From the NCBI RefSeq assembly GCF_949628265.1, contig NC_088788.1:7998001-8062000 (forward strand): 64,000 nucleotides of DNA, given 5' to 3'. A program made the position numbers and the translations under genes. Shown here piece by piece: positions 1 to 11,185 of the stretch. The stretch comes from Cloeon dipterum (taxonomy: Eukaryota > Arthropoda > Insecta > Ephemeroptera > Baetidae). Position 1 is the stretch's first letter; the number at the start of each line of letters is the position of its first letter. The notes below the pieces were generated by a model. That model made no database searches. It saw only the letters and a program-made list of their open reading frames with translations, and was not told where the DNA came from.

Positions 1-653
1 TTTGTGAAATAAATAAATTTTAAAAATCATTTTGTAATAAATTGATTATTAAACAAATGGTTTGCGCCCCCCAACTGTCCGTCGAGGCAGAAATTGACTA
101 AAAACAAAAGCGCAAAAAATATTTTACGCACATGCGATGAATTTACTGCGTTTAGAAAAAAATATGAATTTTCGATTGCTCATGAAAGAAAAAAAGAAAG
201 AGAAAGTGCAAAAATCACGATTTTTAAAGTTCAAAACCTATTTACTCAAAGAATTTTGATCGAATGGGCTCGTATTTTGTCTTAAAATTATTCCAGATTA
301 ATTTCTCGTCGATTGAAGAGACATTTTTCGAATTTTTGCCCTGCGGATCTTAGATATATTGCTGAAGAAAACTATTAAAAATGTTGACATTTTCAGAAAT
401 TCGGCACAAAAAAGAATTCGGAAAAATGCAAAAAATGGTCCGATCTCGAAAATCCGCACCCGAGCATATACGCCCCTACAAAGGGGCGTCGATTGGTATT
501 AGAATCAGAGCCATTCGGCCCATAGGGCTCCGAGAAATAATTTTGAATTGTCACTTTTCACGTTTTTTCTCCATTCTAAAAATTAATGATTCTATATTAA
601 CTGTTTTCTGAATTAAACCATGAAAAATATTCCAAAAAATTAAACAACTATAC
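1..653. other. No gene seen; 3' flank of inverted PLXDC-like gene
   Basis: I find no convincing coding exon here. The region lies downstream of the minus-strand PLXDC-like gene, where its last (transmembrane) exon should be. No minus-strand acceptor followed by a hydrophobic stretch is visible. The exon is either lost or lies beyond the window edge. Confidence 0.5.
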
Positions 654-1824
654 CACTGGAGAAATTGTTTGCGCCAGATTTTGTGTGACAATCACAGCCA
701 CTGTCCTGCCAGACCTCTTTCAGGAAGTCCCTCTTGCTGGAGCAAATTCCGATGGCCGGGCACCAGAAGCATGAAAGCGGAGGCCATACATTTCTCGAGT
801 CGACCAGGCAGCTGCTGCTGTTTTGGAAATTCGAGCACAGCGGCTGAGGTTTAATCACGATGATGGTACTATTCTTGATGTCCATTTCGTTGAATTTCAG
901 TTGGAGCCCCAGATTAAAAGAATCATTCGATCCTAAAGTTAAATTAATAATTTAATTGATTTAAAACTAATTCCAATCTCACCTGGCACCTTGAATTGGT
1001 AACTCAAACCCAAATTATCGTCAATATCTAAAACTTGATATTCAAGAGGAATGGTCTTGTAGATGAAATCGATTCTGCCTGTCGCGTAAAGAGTCACTTG
1101 GAAGCTCAGCTCGACGTCTGGTACAATAGCGTTGCAAAGTTGGTTCCTGAATAGCCACTGGATAGAGAGCGTGTGGCCTATTGATTAAATATTTCATTAT
1201 GAAAATTAGAATTTCTAATTTTCATCAAACCTTCATATTGATATCTGATTTTGCAGGGAATTAAACCAAATTCCCTACTTTTCATTGGTATCGCAGACCA
1301 CCTCTGTTTTGGGTCAACTGACCGGATTCCTCCGTCCCTCATCACCTCCACTTTCCGGAATTCGGTGCCGAAAATTTTAAAGTTGGAGGGCAGTGTAATA
1401 ATCGCGGGCTGAAATTCAAATTAATAATTTTACAAAGAATTATTAATTAATTCATACAGAATGATCCGGCACGTCAAATGCGCTCTCGTCCAAGTCCATC
1501 CAAATCATTTCCGTCATCGATTCGCTGTTGAAAATTGTGGATTGCGTCGAATTGAACTGGTCTTTTAATTCAGAAAAAATCACATGGTCGCTTGAGGAAT
1601 TATTTGCTGAAAATTATAGATAATTCTTCGATATTAGAATAGCAATTTTATATCAAGCAGCTTTTTGACGTTTTTTTATGAAACGACTGTCTGAAAATTG
1701 ACATTAATGTTATGAATAATTAAAAAATTAAATATCACTCACGGGGTGTTGTTCCGTCTGTTGAAATCGGGGAAATCAGTGCGACAGTTGTTAAAACTAT
1801 TAAAAGGTAGCACAAAAGCCCCAT
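654..1824 (-). CDS. PLXDC-like membrane protein, inverted copy, last exon not found (gene A)
   Basis: Minus-strand member of the plexin-domain-containing (PLXDC/TEM7-like) family. Coding exons, in transcript order, are 1743-1824, 1458-1606, 1231-1408, 983-1177 and 654-932, with GT/AG borders and compatible phases (1,0,1,1,1). Exon 1 encodes a signal peptide (MGLLCYLLIVL...). Exons 2-4 encode the N-terminal ectodomain, including the family block SIQW...RIDFIYK. Exon 5 encodes a PSI domain with the FWCPAIGICSS core and a C-terminal GCDC. The transmembrane exon is not visible before the window start. If the last intron were retained, translation would stop at 640 and give a secreted protein. Exon 3 is 178 bp, as in the 49.8-kb and 52.3-kb copies, and not 181 bp as in the 5.6-31 kb copies. 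No copy of the shared first-exon promoter is seen upstream. Confidence 0.75.
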
Positions 1825-2404
1825 TTTCTGAATTTTTTCTCTATGGTGGATATTGCAAGTACCCCAAACGTTTGTCAATACATTCGCTTTGAAAAAGAAG
1901 ACGAGGAAAGAATAAATATGTTAAACATTTGAAAAATGTGTCAAAATTGTAAGGAAAAGCAGCAATTTTGAAATTCCAACCAATTTTGTGTCGGTCGTTA
2001 CACCTGCATTATAGGGACGAGGCATGGGGATGAATTAGCAGAGTTTGTTCCACCTTGAATCGTTTGCACGCACAATAATATGCGTGCATTGCTTTTAAAT
2101 GATGAAAAATGCATTTTTACCTTTTTAAATGGGGTATGGAAAAGATTTTGACACCCTAATACTGCTGCAGATAATGTACAAGGAGGCATTCTCATGTTTT
2201 TTTTTTTAAATCTGAGATGCTTGGAAGCCTAGGTTTGGTGAAAAAATGCCCATCGTAATTAATAACTAAAATAATACAAAATCTACAAACCGCTCGACTC
2301 TTATTCACGACCCATGATGTATTGAAGAGGCTCTCGGTGATTGACGGTCGTTTAGTTACGCAGTGGGGGTGCAATCCATAAATTGTCAGAAATCCATTCA
2401 TTCT
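1825..2404. other. Intergenic, nothing recognised
   Basis: Upstream of the inverted gene. AT-rich, with only short open frames that have no domain signature. I could not identify a promoter or untranslated first exon for the minus-strand gene here. Confidence 0.5.
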
Positions 2405-4185
2405 CTTGACATTTTATTTGACTTAAAAATTCTTTCTTATGTTCGCGGTTTCTTTACACGTGTGTTTGAATGGTTGAATGAATTTTTTTGCCTTTATCTT
2501 GCTATTTTTCTTCTATGGACAGTAAATCTTTAGTCATTTTTCTCTTTTACCAAAACAAACAAACCAATTCAAGTACGTTTCTATACGCATCCATTGAGAA
2601 AAACATGAATTGCTCTCCAGGTGCCTTTCCATTCATGCCTTCATATTCTTTCAAGGGCACAGAGTGTTTGAAACCGTCCAAAACTTCCAAAACTTTCTAA
2701 AATCCTCTAAAACAAACTATTTCGTCTTGAAAATTATATTCTTTAATAAAATATGAAGTATAAATTAATATTTTTGGTCTCAAGCCTTCTAAATAATAGC
2801 GGCTGGTGAGAAAATACGAATTTTTCAAATTTCGTTTTTTTTTCTGCGACGAGAATAGAGCGACATATTGACCAGACAACATTTTTTTCAACGAAATATG
2901 TATATTGTGATGCAAATCTATTGTATTACTTGTCACGCGCAAGAAATTTACTACCCGCCCTCGCAAAGCTTTGAAAAGAAACTGCGGACAATAAGAAGTA
3001 ATTTATTAACCTGAAAAAAGGTACCTCAAAAGCTACACTCTTCCTCGACCAAATGAAACAAAAACAATCTCCGTTCGACAATCTATTCTCGTTTGGATGT
3101 AGACGCGCACAGAGCAAAAAAACAACGTCTCGCGCGCGCTCTCGTGCTTTTTTTTTATTTATTTTTAGATTTACGGCGGAATTTGATCTGTAACCCCACA
3201 TAATATGTTATGCACATGATTTTCTTTCAAAAAAGCGAGATTTCCAGTGATTTGCTTAAAAAATGATTTGACCTCAAACTTTCTAAATATTTGCTGCAAA
3301 AAAAGTGAAAAATTAGGAATTTTTCATAAATCGTTATTTTTACAACTTCAAATCTCGGGTTCTAAACATCAGAATTGCAAAAACTGCATATGGTCTGCGT
3401 GCGGCGCTATTATTTTGAAAGTTTAAATTAAAAAATTTATAAACATTGGAAAGCTCGTTTGTTTTGGATGAACAATAATTGCTATAACAAGTAATTTATT
3501 GTTTGGGAAATTGAGCGGATGGGTCGAAGATGAAAAATAAAATCAGCTCAAAACATACTCTGAAATAGTATTAATTTTTAACCACTTTTAAGTTGGCATA
3601 AAAAGACTCGGCAGAATATTAATACTTCAACATATTTCCACGGTCACTTGAGTAAACAACGATAAAGGAAAAGCAGTGACTCTGCAACAATAATTTTGTG
3701 AATAAATGCGCGTGGCAGGAGGTATAAAATGAGAATAGAGAGACATATGACAAGAGCACAAGGGAATGCAACATATATTATGCATTTGTCAATTGAAGTG
3801 GTCATAAATAAAAGCACGGCTCTCGTTAAACTTTGTAAAACTGCGAACAATAAGTATTTCTCAGTCTGGGGGAAAATAAAAAGACAAAATGAACGATTTT
3901 ACATGCCACTCAGGGTGTTTGGGTGAGAGTTATAAGGGGAGAAACTGAGACAGAGGAGAGAAGACCATCAGCAGCCAGCGAAGTGAACAGACGTGCTCTC
4001 TCTGCTCTCTCTTTGCCTTCGCAGCCCTAAGTAGACGCGCCCTGCATTTGCTAGGACCGATTAAACTTCAGGTACTGTTTTAAAATAAATGTCTTGCTCT
4101 GTTATACCATCAGCAAATTTTCTTGCGTTGGGTCTAAATTCTTGAAAGAGTCAATTAAGTTGTGGCTCTTTTTGTCAGTTAACTA
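2405..4185 (+). repeat. Duplicated upstream block of gene B (paralogous to 14885-16510)
   Basis: The region is collinear with 14885-16510. Shared stretches include the one around 2525-2590 (TTTTCTCTTTTACCAAAAC) matching about 15010-15050, and a near-continuous match from about 3470 to 4160 against 15770-16490. It ends in the shared promoter and non-coding exon. Both copies sit upstream of a PLXDC-like gene, so this is part of the duplicated gene unit and not a dispersed element. No coding exon is seen in it. Confidence 0.75.
3925..4071 (+). promoter_or_regulatory. Shared promoter and non-coding first exon, gene B copy
   Basis: A TATA-like motif (TATAAGG at 3931) is followed by a conserved transcribed-looking block with a CT-rich centre (GCTCTCTCTGCTCTCTC) and CGCAGCCCTAAGTAGACG. 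It ends at the strong donor CAG|GTACTG after 4071. The matching acceptor is a long pyrimidine tract ending at 5553, so an intron of about 1.5 kb separates it from the exon carrying the ATG at 5608. Related blocks precede seven other genes in the window. Its role as promoter plus 5' UTR exon is inferred from position and conservation. Confidence 0.6.
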
Positions 4186-5553
4186 AAATGTTTTGTGCTT
4201 AATAAGGGACTCTAAAATTCTTCGAGAAGCCCCAGAATTTCCATTTTTGATTCGGGTTTTACAGGCTTTCGATGATGATAAGCCGAGATTCTGATCAATC
4301 CCTAGCAGGTTGGACGCAGAACAAAATTTAGACACCTCTAAATTTTTCTAACTAAAATAAACAACTTTGATATTGGCTATTGAGTTCAGAAGCGTAATTA
4401 GAATCAAGGGTTACGAGAAAATCTATTTTTTTCCAGGAATTTGAATTCAAAAATAATTATTATAATTTTGAAATTACTATCTTGTATAGATCACTAAAAA
4501 TTTCGTTAAAAAGAGACAATTATTTCTATTGTTGTTTATCATTATAATATATTTAATGAAGTTTTTACTTAATATTTTATTACAAAATGAAAAAATTCCT
4601 TTTTTGTGATTATAAAAACTGTTCTCACACTCGAATCTCAAAGCTCTTCTAATATTCATAGTTTCAAAAATCGTGGAGCACGCCTAGATTGTCTTTGGGT
4701 GCCAGTAACCGGCGAGGCACCAGGGAGAAATTTGTTTGTTTAAAAATCACTACCGCAATAAATGCATTCCTTCGGGAAATTTGTGTTGCGGCAGTTTGTT
4801 ACTTTTTAGCCGTCTTGCTGCACTCCAAGCAGCGCGGCCTGCTTCGCTTGCTGCTGCTGGCCAGCCGGCTGCATTGATATATATGCGAGCATAATTGTAG
4901 TGGGCCAGGGTGCTACTGCTGCGTCTTTTGCTGGCTCGACTCTATCGTCTTTTCGAGGTCGCCGGTCAGTGGCATAGGACAAAGACGTCAAACACTCCCC
5001 TTGACAGTCAATGCAGTCTATGGCTTCAAACCAGTCAATCCTCTTTTTTCCACTCAATAATTTAGCAGCAATATTTTATTGTGTCCTCGTCACTGCGCAA
5101 CTGAATTGATTGTCAACCGTCGTGAAATCTCTTCAGTACATAATAGAACTAAATGACAAGTAAAAAAATGTTCACTTTTTGTAAATCTGATTGAGAACCG
5201 GTGCGTCCAACGTGTTAGACAAAAAATCATTATGGTTCTCTGGGCTTAATAATATTTTAAATAATAATCCTAAAATCCTTCGAAATTGCCACCCTAAAAA
5301 ATGAATATATATTTTAAATAAAATGCAAGTTAATAAAAAAAATTAGAGCTAATCATTATTATTTTTTTCAAGGGGGTTGAAGTATTATAGTGACAATCTG
5401 GTCATTCATCCCTAAATCAAATGTCAAAACACCCATTAATGAAAGTGCTAATTAAAACCTATACCCAATATCAGTTGGAATTGATACATAAAATTTAAAA
5501 ATATTTTCTCATCTCAATATAATAGAATTTTTCTTTTCTTCTTATTTTTTCAG
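4186..5553 (+). other. 5' UTR intron of gene B with repeat-derived sequence
   Basis: The stretch lies between the non-coding exon donor (after 4071) and the pyrimidine-rich acceptor at 5553. Around 4800-4880 is a GC-rich patch related to the repeat at 9690-9870 and 20715-20910. From about 5060 to 5150 (CACTGCGCAACT...) it resembles the corresponding intron of gene C near 11500. No coding exon is seen. Confidence 0.4.
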
Positions 5554-5607
5554 GCCGAAAATTTTGATTCTGTTTGTCACCGCATCCACCTTAAGAAAGA
5601 CACGAAA

Positions 5608-7032
5608 ATGGTTTTTACGATTGTCTTTTTTGTTCTCTTCTTGATGACTGTCTCCCTGGCTCCATCGATTTTGGCAGATGAAACAACTCATCGCCGTGAG
5701 TGATATTTAATTTTTTATATTCTAATAAATCTTAATTCCTAATTTTTATGTTATTTTCAGAAATTAATTTCACAAGACAAAGTGAGCCTCGTGAAGAGAC
5801 AAACCAGCATTTGTCGACGCTCTTTGTTATTGAACAGAGAGAAATTTATACAAATTACTTTTTTGTCGATATGAGAAAGAACGTGGATATATTTGGCGGG
5901 CCAGATTTTGTGGTAATATTAATCATATAAGAAAATTCTCTATAAAAGTATTAATGTCATTAATTATCATCCTCAGTCCATGACAATGCAAGTCCCCTTC
6001 GTCTTTAAACTGTACGGCCACCATGTCAAGGAAGTATTGGTGGTGAGAGACGGAGGCATTCAATCAGTCGACCCAAACCGCAAGTGGGATGCAGTTCCTC
6101 TTAGGATTAAAATGTTTGATGAATTTACGTTCTGCAATATCAGATTTCACTATGATGGTATAAATAACGACCATAATTATAAACATTTTACATGAATATT
6201 AAATTTTTTAGATGTCTCATTTGCAATCCAGTGGGAATTCGGCTACCACAATTGCCAAAATGGAACCGAGCTGAGCTTCCAACTGAATCTTAACGCGAAT
6301 GGCAGGATTGACTTCATCTATACGAAAATTCCTTTCGGAAACTTGGAAGGTGTTGACGACAAGTTTGGTGTGAGCTTCGAATTCAAGGTGCCAGGTGAGA
6401 TCGGAATTTTTAAAAAATTAATTGTTATAATTATATTTAATTAACATTTAGGATTGAATGATACTTTCGATCTGGGTCTGCAACTACAAGTCAACGAAAC
6501 CAACATCAAGAACAACACTGCCATCGTGTCAGTGCCTATGTTGCTGTGCACAAATTACCTGAACAGAAGCAGCTGCCTGGTCGAAGCGAGAAATGCGTAT
6601 CCTCCACTTTTATGCCACTGGTGCCCTTCGATCGGAATCTGTTCCAGCAGGAATGACTTCCTTAAAGGGACCTGGGAGGAATATGGCTGTGACGGTGAGC
6701 CTCCTGAACCAGGAATAGATGAATCAGGTAATATTTTTACTCTCATTTTAATTCAAGCTTCCATAGTTTTCTCTTCTTCATAAAAAAATTATTAAATCAT
6801 TTAATGCAGTCCTATATAATGTAATCTTTTGTTTTCAGATTGCGTAGACGGATACCCCGTGAGTTTCGAAGCAATGGCTGCTATGTGCATTTTCCTCTTT
6901 CTCCTCTTAGTTATCGTCCTTGTTCTTTATTGCCGTCAAGTAAAATGTAACCTATTTACTTTCCTGCCCAACGCACTTCTATTGCTAGAGAGGCGCTCTA
7001 TAAAAGTAGACCCCTTAAGTCTCCAAACTTAA
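5608..7032 (+). CDS. PLXDC-like single-pass membrane protein (gene B)
   Basis: Complete six-exon gene of 357 aa. Exons are 5608-5695, 5761-5912, 5977-6157, 6212-6394, 6452-6727 and 6839-7032. The signal peptide covers about residues 1-23 (MVFTIVFFVLFLMTVSL...). Exons 2-4 form the N-terminal ectodomain, with the conserved block IQWEFGY...ELSFQL...GRIDFIY. Exon 5 carries a PSI domain at residues 234-281 with six cysteines and the CHWCPSIGICSS core. Exon 6 gives a transmembrane helix (about 305-326) and a 31-residue cytoplasmic tail. In vertebrates PLXDC1/2 are cell-surface proteins of this layout and have been described as PEDF receptors; a role here is unknown. The start was chosen for the signal peptide and because all exon junctions keep frame. 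The untranslated leader exon is at 3925-4071. Confidence 0.85.
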
Positions 7033-7886
7033 AATCAGGATTTGATTCCTTTGAATGGAAATTTTTCATCGAATCTACCCACCGCGAGCAAATAAATTTC
7101 CTGCCTTCCCCAATGCTGCTAAAATACAACGACCTGAACTGTTTGAAAAAGTGTGAGTGTGGTGAAACTAACTAGACGCGAGCGCGCGAGAATAACTCAA
7201 GGTCGCGCACTGATTGTGAGAGGTGAGAGGATAGTGAATGGCCAACACCCCCGCCTTCAGACGTCCCCGACTCGCAGTGTTTTCAGCCACCAGCGCGCTG
7301 TCTCCTTCACGGTTGTCAAAACGTGGAACGATTTACCTCCAAAGACTGTGCCGCAGCGCAATTCCTTGCTCTATACTCAAGCAGCAGCTGTGGAGGGAGT
7401 TTTAAAGTGTTTGTGCATCGTCTGTGTTATCGGTTTTCCGCTATAGCATTAATTGTAGCCCTTTTTTATCTGTAAATACCTAACCTGCACATTATAATTA
7501 GAAAAATCTTATTAATTAATTTTGTCTGAGGCAAGTTTGATTTTTGCACGTTGTATGGAGAGGTTCCTAAATTCCCACGAACAAAAAATTAAAATGCTTT
7601 AGTGAGTCAGCAATAAATTGTGATATTACTTGTTTTTCTGTACCAATCAAAATCTACTTTGTAGCTCCTCAACGAAAGCCTTGAAATATCTCATTCTTGT
7701 AAAAGATGACAATCTGAAACTGGATGACATTTTGATGAATGAAATACTTGTGCGCATGTGTACAAATAAAAAAAAACTACAATCTGATGAATTTCAGACC
7801 CTAACTTGTAAACAAGTCGAATTTTTAATGAACAAACCTAAAAATTAGCTTATGAAAAGGCAGGATTGCAATTTTTAAAACTTTTT
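7033..7886 (+). repeat. 3' flank of gene B carrying LINE C-terminal remnant
   Basis: Roughly 7140-7440 encodes a typical C-terminal end of non-LTR retrotransposon ORF2: a basic stretch, then TRSVFSHQRA and VVKTWNDLPPKTVPQ. It is frame-broken and has no reverse transcriptase core. The paralogous flank of gene D (about 19610-19880) carries the same remnant, so it was present before the gene was duplicated. The rest to 7886 is AT-rich and collinear with 19930-20440. Confidence 0.65.
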
Positions 7887-9414
7887 TAAACTTACTATTA
7901 TGAATTAAAGGTTAAAAAGTCTCCCGGACTTGACTTATTGAATAACGAAAACCTTAAGTTCTTAGGTAGTAATATTCTATACGAGCTCACCAAATTTTTT
8001 AATAACTGTCTTGTAAATTTTCGCAAAATTTCCGCGTTACGTTCAATGCAAAATCAATTAAGTTTCCAATTCATTTCTCAAAATTTATCATGAAACTCGC
8101 CACTCAAGAAGAGAAACTTTTAAACCAAGCACACATCTGGCACACAGCCGTGGGAGATCCTGAGCGCGACCCTTACCACCCCCTTTTGCCGGGCGGGCGA
8201 TTACGCTTCCAAAATAAATGCCAATCCTGTTAAATATACGGTGCTCTTGACTGTCGGTATTGGCGCCTGGTCATGGCGCCTCTAAGGTCAGTGACAGGCC
8301 AAAGAGTGTCACAACAGATGCTCTCGTGCGTCCTGCGCTCGTCCCTGAGCGCCCATGCGTCAGCAAATTCAGTTTTGTTTGACACTCGACTGGCCTGCAC
8401 CCAATTCTCAGCTCTCTGGGCGGCTTCTTGCTATTGTCCCCGAATTACCGCTTTAAGAATTTATTAGGCAAAGTCCCTGATAGTTGGAAAGTCTCTAATC
8501 TAAAACTTTTATTTAAAAATAAGGGTAACCCAGACGATGTCAATAACTATCGCGGAATTAATATCTCCTCTTCTTTATGTAATTTACTTGACCGCATGTT
8601 AAACAAAAGAGTTTATTCCTGTTTAGCAGATAATATTCCTGCAAACCAATTTGGCTTCTTAAAAGGAAAATCTACTATTCAAGCAGTAAATACTTTAATC
8701 AGAGCCATTGAATTAAGCATCTGGTACTTGTTTTAGTCAACACATTGATCGAAGGGTTAAGGCCTCTATTTTCGCAACATTAAAAATAAAAAATCTATGT
8801 AAGTCCTCTATTAGATACGGCTACAAAGCTATTTAATTTAGCAATCTCGCCTGTTGCATCCTACGGTATTGAAGCTATTTGGTCTCATTTAAATTTAAAT
8901 GATTTCAATAAATTAGAAAGTGCTAAATCTAGATTCTTTAAAAAGGCACTGGGCGTTGATAAACGAATGCGTTCGAGATTGGTTTATGAACTTGTACAGA
9001 CCGACCTATTCGTTAATGAGCTAAAATCAAAATTCTCTCTCACTTGTTCCGAAGCTTTTGTCGAGTTTGTAAGTAATATGAATATTAAAAAGCAAAATAT
9101 TGATCCAAAATTCTATTATACTCCCGCAATGTTAAATACCGATTGGAAGAAAACGAATTGTAAGGATCGTTCCATGTTAACCAGATATTCATTTCATGGG
9201 TATCATTTTCTTATTTGCACAAATTCTTGTTTTCACCTGGATGTTACCGACAAATGTAAATGTAGTTATTGTAATGCTGATCTGTATAGTATGTACCACA
9301 TTCTTGATTGTCCTTTAAAGCCTTTGACTTTAACCAAAGCTGCCTCATATAAATGCTGGAAATAGTTGTACGCCGTTGGCGTTTAATAAATATTCTATTC
9401 TAAACTTACTATTA
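7887..9414 (+). mobile_element. Truncated non-LTR retrotransposon (LINE) with 14-bp target-site duplication
   Basis: The insertion occupies 7901-9400, bounded by perfect copies of TAAACTTACTATTA at 7887-7900 and 9401-9414. The 5' part (7906-8015) reads KVKKSPGLD...FFNNCL, the start of a LINE reverse transcriptase. A second insert interrupts it at about 8016-8456. Frame then resumes with LLGKVPDSWKVSNLKLLFKN...DDVNNYRGI...GFLKGKST. The catalytic YxDD region is missing around 8735-8830. The 3' domain follows (SYGIEAIWSHLN...RFFKKALGV) with a cysteine-rich end near 9270-9320, and the 3' end is TTTAATAAATATTCTATTC. The paralogous flank of gene D lacks it (empty site near 20440). It is dead: 5'-truncated, interrupted and deleted. 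Confidence 0.85.
8016..8456. mobile_element. Secondary insert nested in the LINE
   Basis: The reverse transcriptase reading breaks after FFNNCL near 8015 and resumes at NLLGKVPDSW near 8456, so about 440 bp were inserted. The insert is GC-richer. Around 8270-8320 (GGTCAGTGACAGGCCAAAGAG) it resembles the repeat at 9835-9860, 20880-20905 and 26998-27020. Borders are approximate. A possible short target duplication (AATTT) is too weak to rely on. Confidence 0.45.
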
Positions 9415-11030
9415 AACAGGTAAAAAATTAACTATCTCTGAAGTTTTAATTAAGTTTTTGTTCCGTTCTGTGTACCACTGAAAAATAAGAAAATTTTAGT
9501 TTCCTTGTTTTCTTTTCTTTGATTTCTTAATGCTACTTTTTTGGGCTTTTTTTAGGTTTCTGCTAGTTTCCCTAAGAGTGACAAATAAATTAATATTAAA
9601 AATTAAATAGGCAGGCAACCAACAAATTAATTGACACATCCAGAGTAAAAAATGGCTTAAAAACATGAATTTGTGTCGTACTTTGCGGCGGCCCGTCTTG
9701 CGGCTCGATTTCTCTGTTGTTCGTTTGCTGCTGCTGCCGTTTATCGCGTTTGCTCCGTGCGGCGCTCGCTCTCCTGCGTAGTGGCTGCTTCTTCATAGTC
9801 GTACCCAAGCCAAAACTGGTGCCTCCCTGGTCAGTGGCAGGTCAAAGAGTCCCACGACACTAATTTTAATTACATGTATATTAAAATTTGTACATAAAAA
9901 ACCAGTCATTTGACTCGCGTTGTTAAGGCATTCTTCACAGTTTCAAAGCATTTTGGTAGCTGATTTTCTCAAAAATTTAAACAGCAGCCTGGGAAATTTT
10001 AAGCGGTTTCCTAATTTTCAGATAATATGTAAAGCAGAGATAAATAGGAATTTTTAAAAAAATCATGCAAAGCATTAATACTCTAAGCCTCAGACTGACT
10101 GAGTGTGTCTTGCATGTAGAGCTAATTTTGTTTCTGGAAAAAAGGAATTCTTCAGCCAAAGAAACCGTAAAAAGAAAAAAAGTAAAGGAGTCATATTGAA
10201 GGTTGCTACATTTAGACCTGTGACTTGCCTTAAGAAATTTGGTTGCCTGTTCTGCCATTGAGTTAGGGACTTTGCGATGGGATTCGCAACGCAAATACAG
10301 CCGCACCTTTTATATATAGTACATAGCAAAGGATCTTTTAAATTAAATTTTTAAACCTAATAATAGATTTTAGCATATTTATTATTTACGCTACCAAAAT
10401 AATGTAAAATTAAGCACCACAGGAAAAAACAACTTGATTTGGAATACAGACCACGGAAGCGATGTGCAGATCGTGCAATCGCACCTGCTGCAGGACGAGT
10501 TGGACGTAGGACCACCACAAACAACCTTCCGTGTGTGGCCGTTCGGCCAACGCTTTGTTCCGCCGGCTGTGCACATGCGTAAGCCGATTTCGCCGCCGTC
10601 CACAACACATCGTCCGATTCGGTTTTGCAATTCAGCAGCTAGTCGACGATGGCTTCGTCAGATACCTTTGAGCTCAGGGTAATTGCAGAAAATTTACTCT
10701 TTAAAAAAACTATGGTATTTTTTAAATAATAAATTGGTCGAGATTTTTAGCTTAGTGCTTGGTTCATCATTTGAGACATTTTTCAATGACAAGGTGCAAA
10801 AGAAACGAAATGTTTGTCAACAACCTGCGCGCTGTTGATCCATTGTCCAATTTTACAATGGTCATGGGAGAAAAAAACCCAAAAGGAAAAGGCTAATCTA
10901 TAATATAATCTTATATACCCTTCACAAAACGTTTGTTATGAACCTGCGAGCATCAATACAAAATTCCACTTAGATCGTAAACAGATAAATCAGGACAATT
11001 GTACCTGTAACACGATTATACCTTCTGCTC
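9415..11030. repeat. Intergenic repeat module downstream of gene B
   Basis: This has several blocks reused elsewhere. 9415-9480 matches 20452-20520 and 26540-26620. 9690-9870 is a GC-rich block matching 20715-20910 and 26795-27030. 9905-9970 begins CTCGCGTTGTTAAGGCATTC and matches 20965-21015 and 27090-27130. 10255-10340 matches 22790-22870 and 27410-27470. 10430-10640 matches 27535-27780 and partly 22915-23050. These recur in the same order after genes B, D and E and so belong to the duplicated unit. No intact gene is seen; the overlapping ORFs at 10357-10682 on both strands come from the repeat. Confidence 0.6.
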
Positions 11031-11035
11031 CAAAG

Positions 11036-11185
11036 GGTTAAGGCGGGAGAGGGAGAAAAACTGAGTTTTATGGGAATGAAAGAGACTAACATCAGCGAGC
11101 GAAGCGGACGGATGTGCCTGCCGATGCTCTCTCTGTCCATTCGCAGCCCTAAGTGGACAACCTACATCAAATAGGACTGATTAAG
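11036..11185 (+). promoter_or_regulatory. Shared promoter and non-coding first exon, gene C copy
   Basis: Related to the block at 3925-4071, with CAGCGAGCGAAGCGGACGG, then a GCTCTCTCTGTCC tract, then CGCAGCCCTAAGTGGAC. It ends ACTGATTAAG|GTAATG after 11185. The TATA-like element is weak here (TTTTATGGG). The acceptor for the ATG exon of gene C is at 12506. It is most similar to the gene F copy at 27915-28061. Confidence 0.5.

Noticed and set aside
8273..8467. 64-codon frame before the reverse transcriptase fragment
   Set aside because: Belongs to the insert nested in the LINE, not to the element's protein.
10357..10682. Several overlapping frames on both strands
   Set aside because: They lie in a spacer repeat also present at 27535-27780; no consistent protein is preserved between copies.
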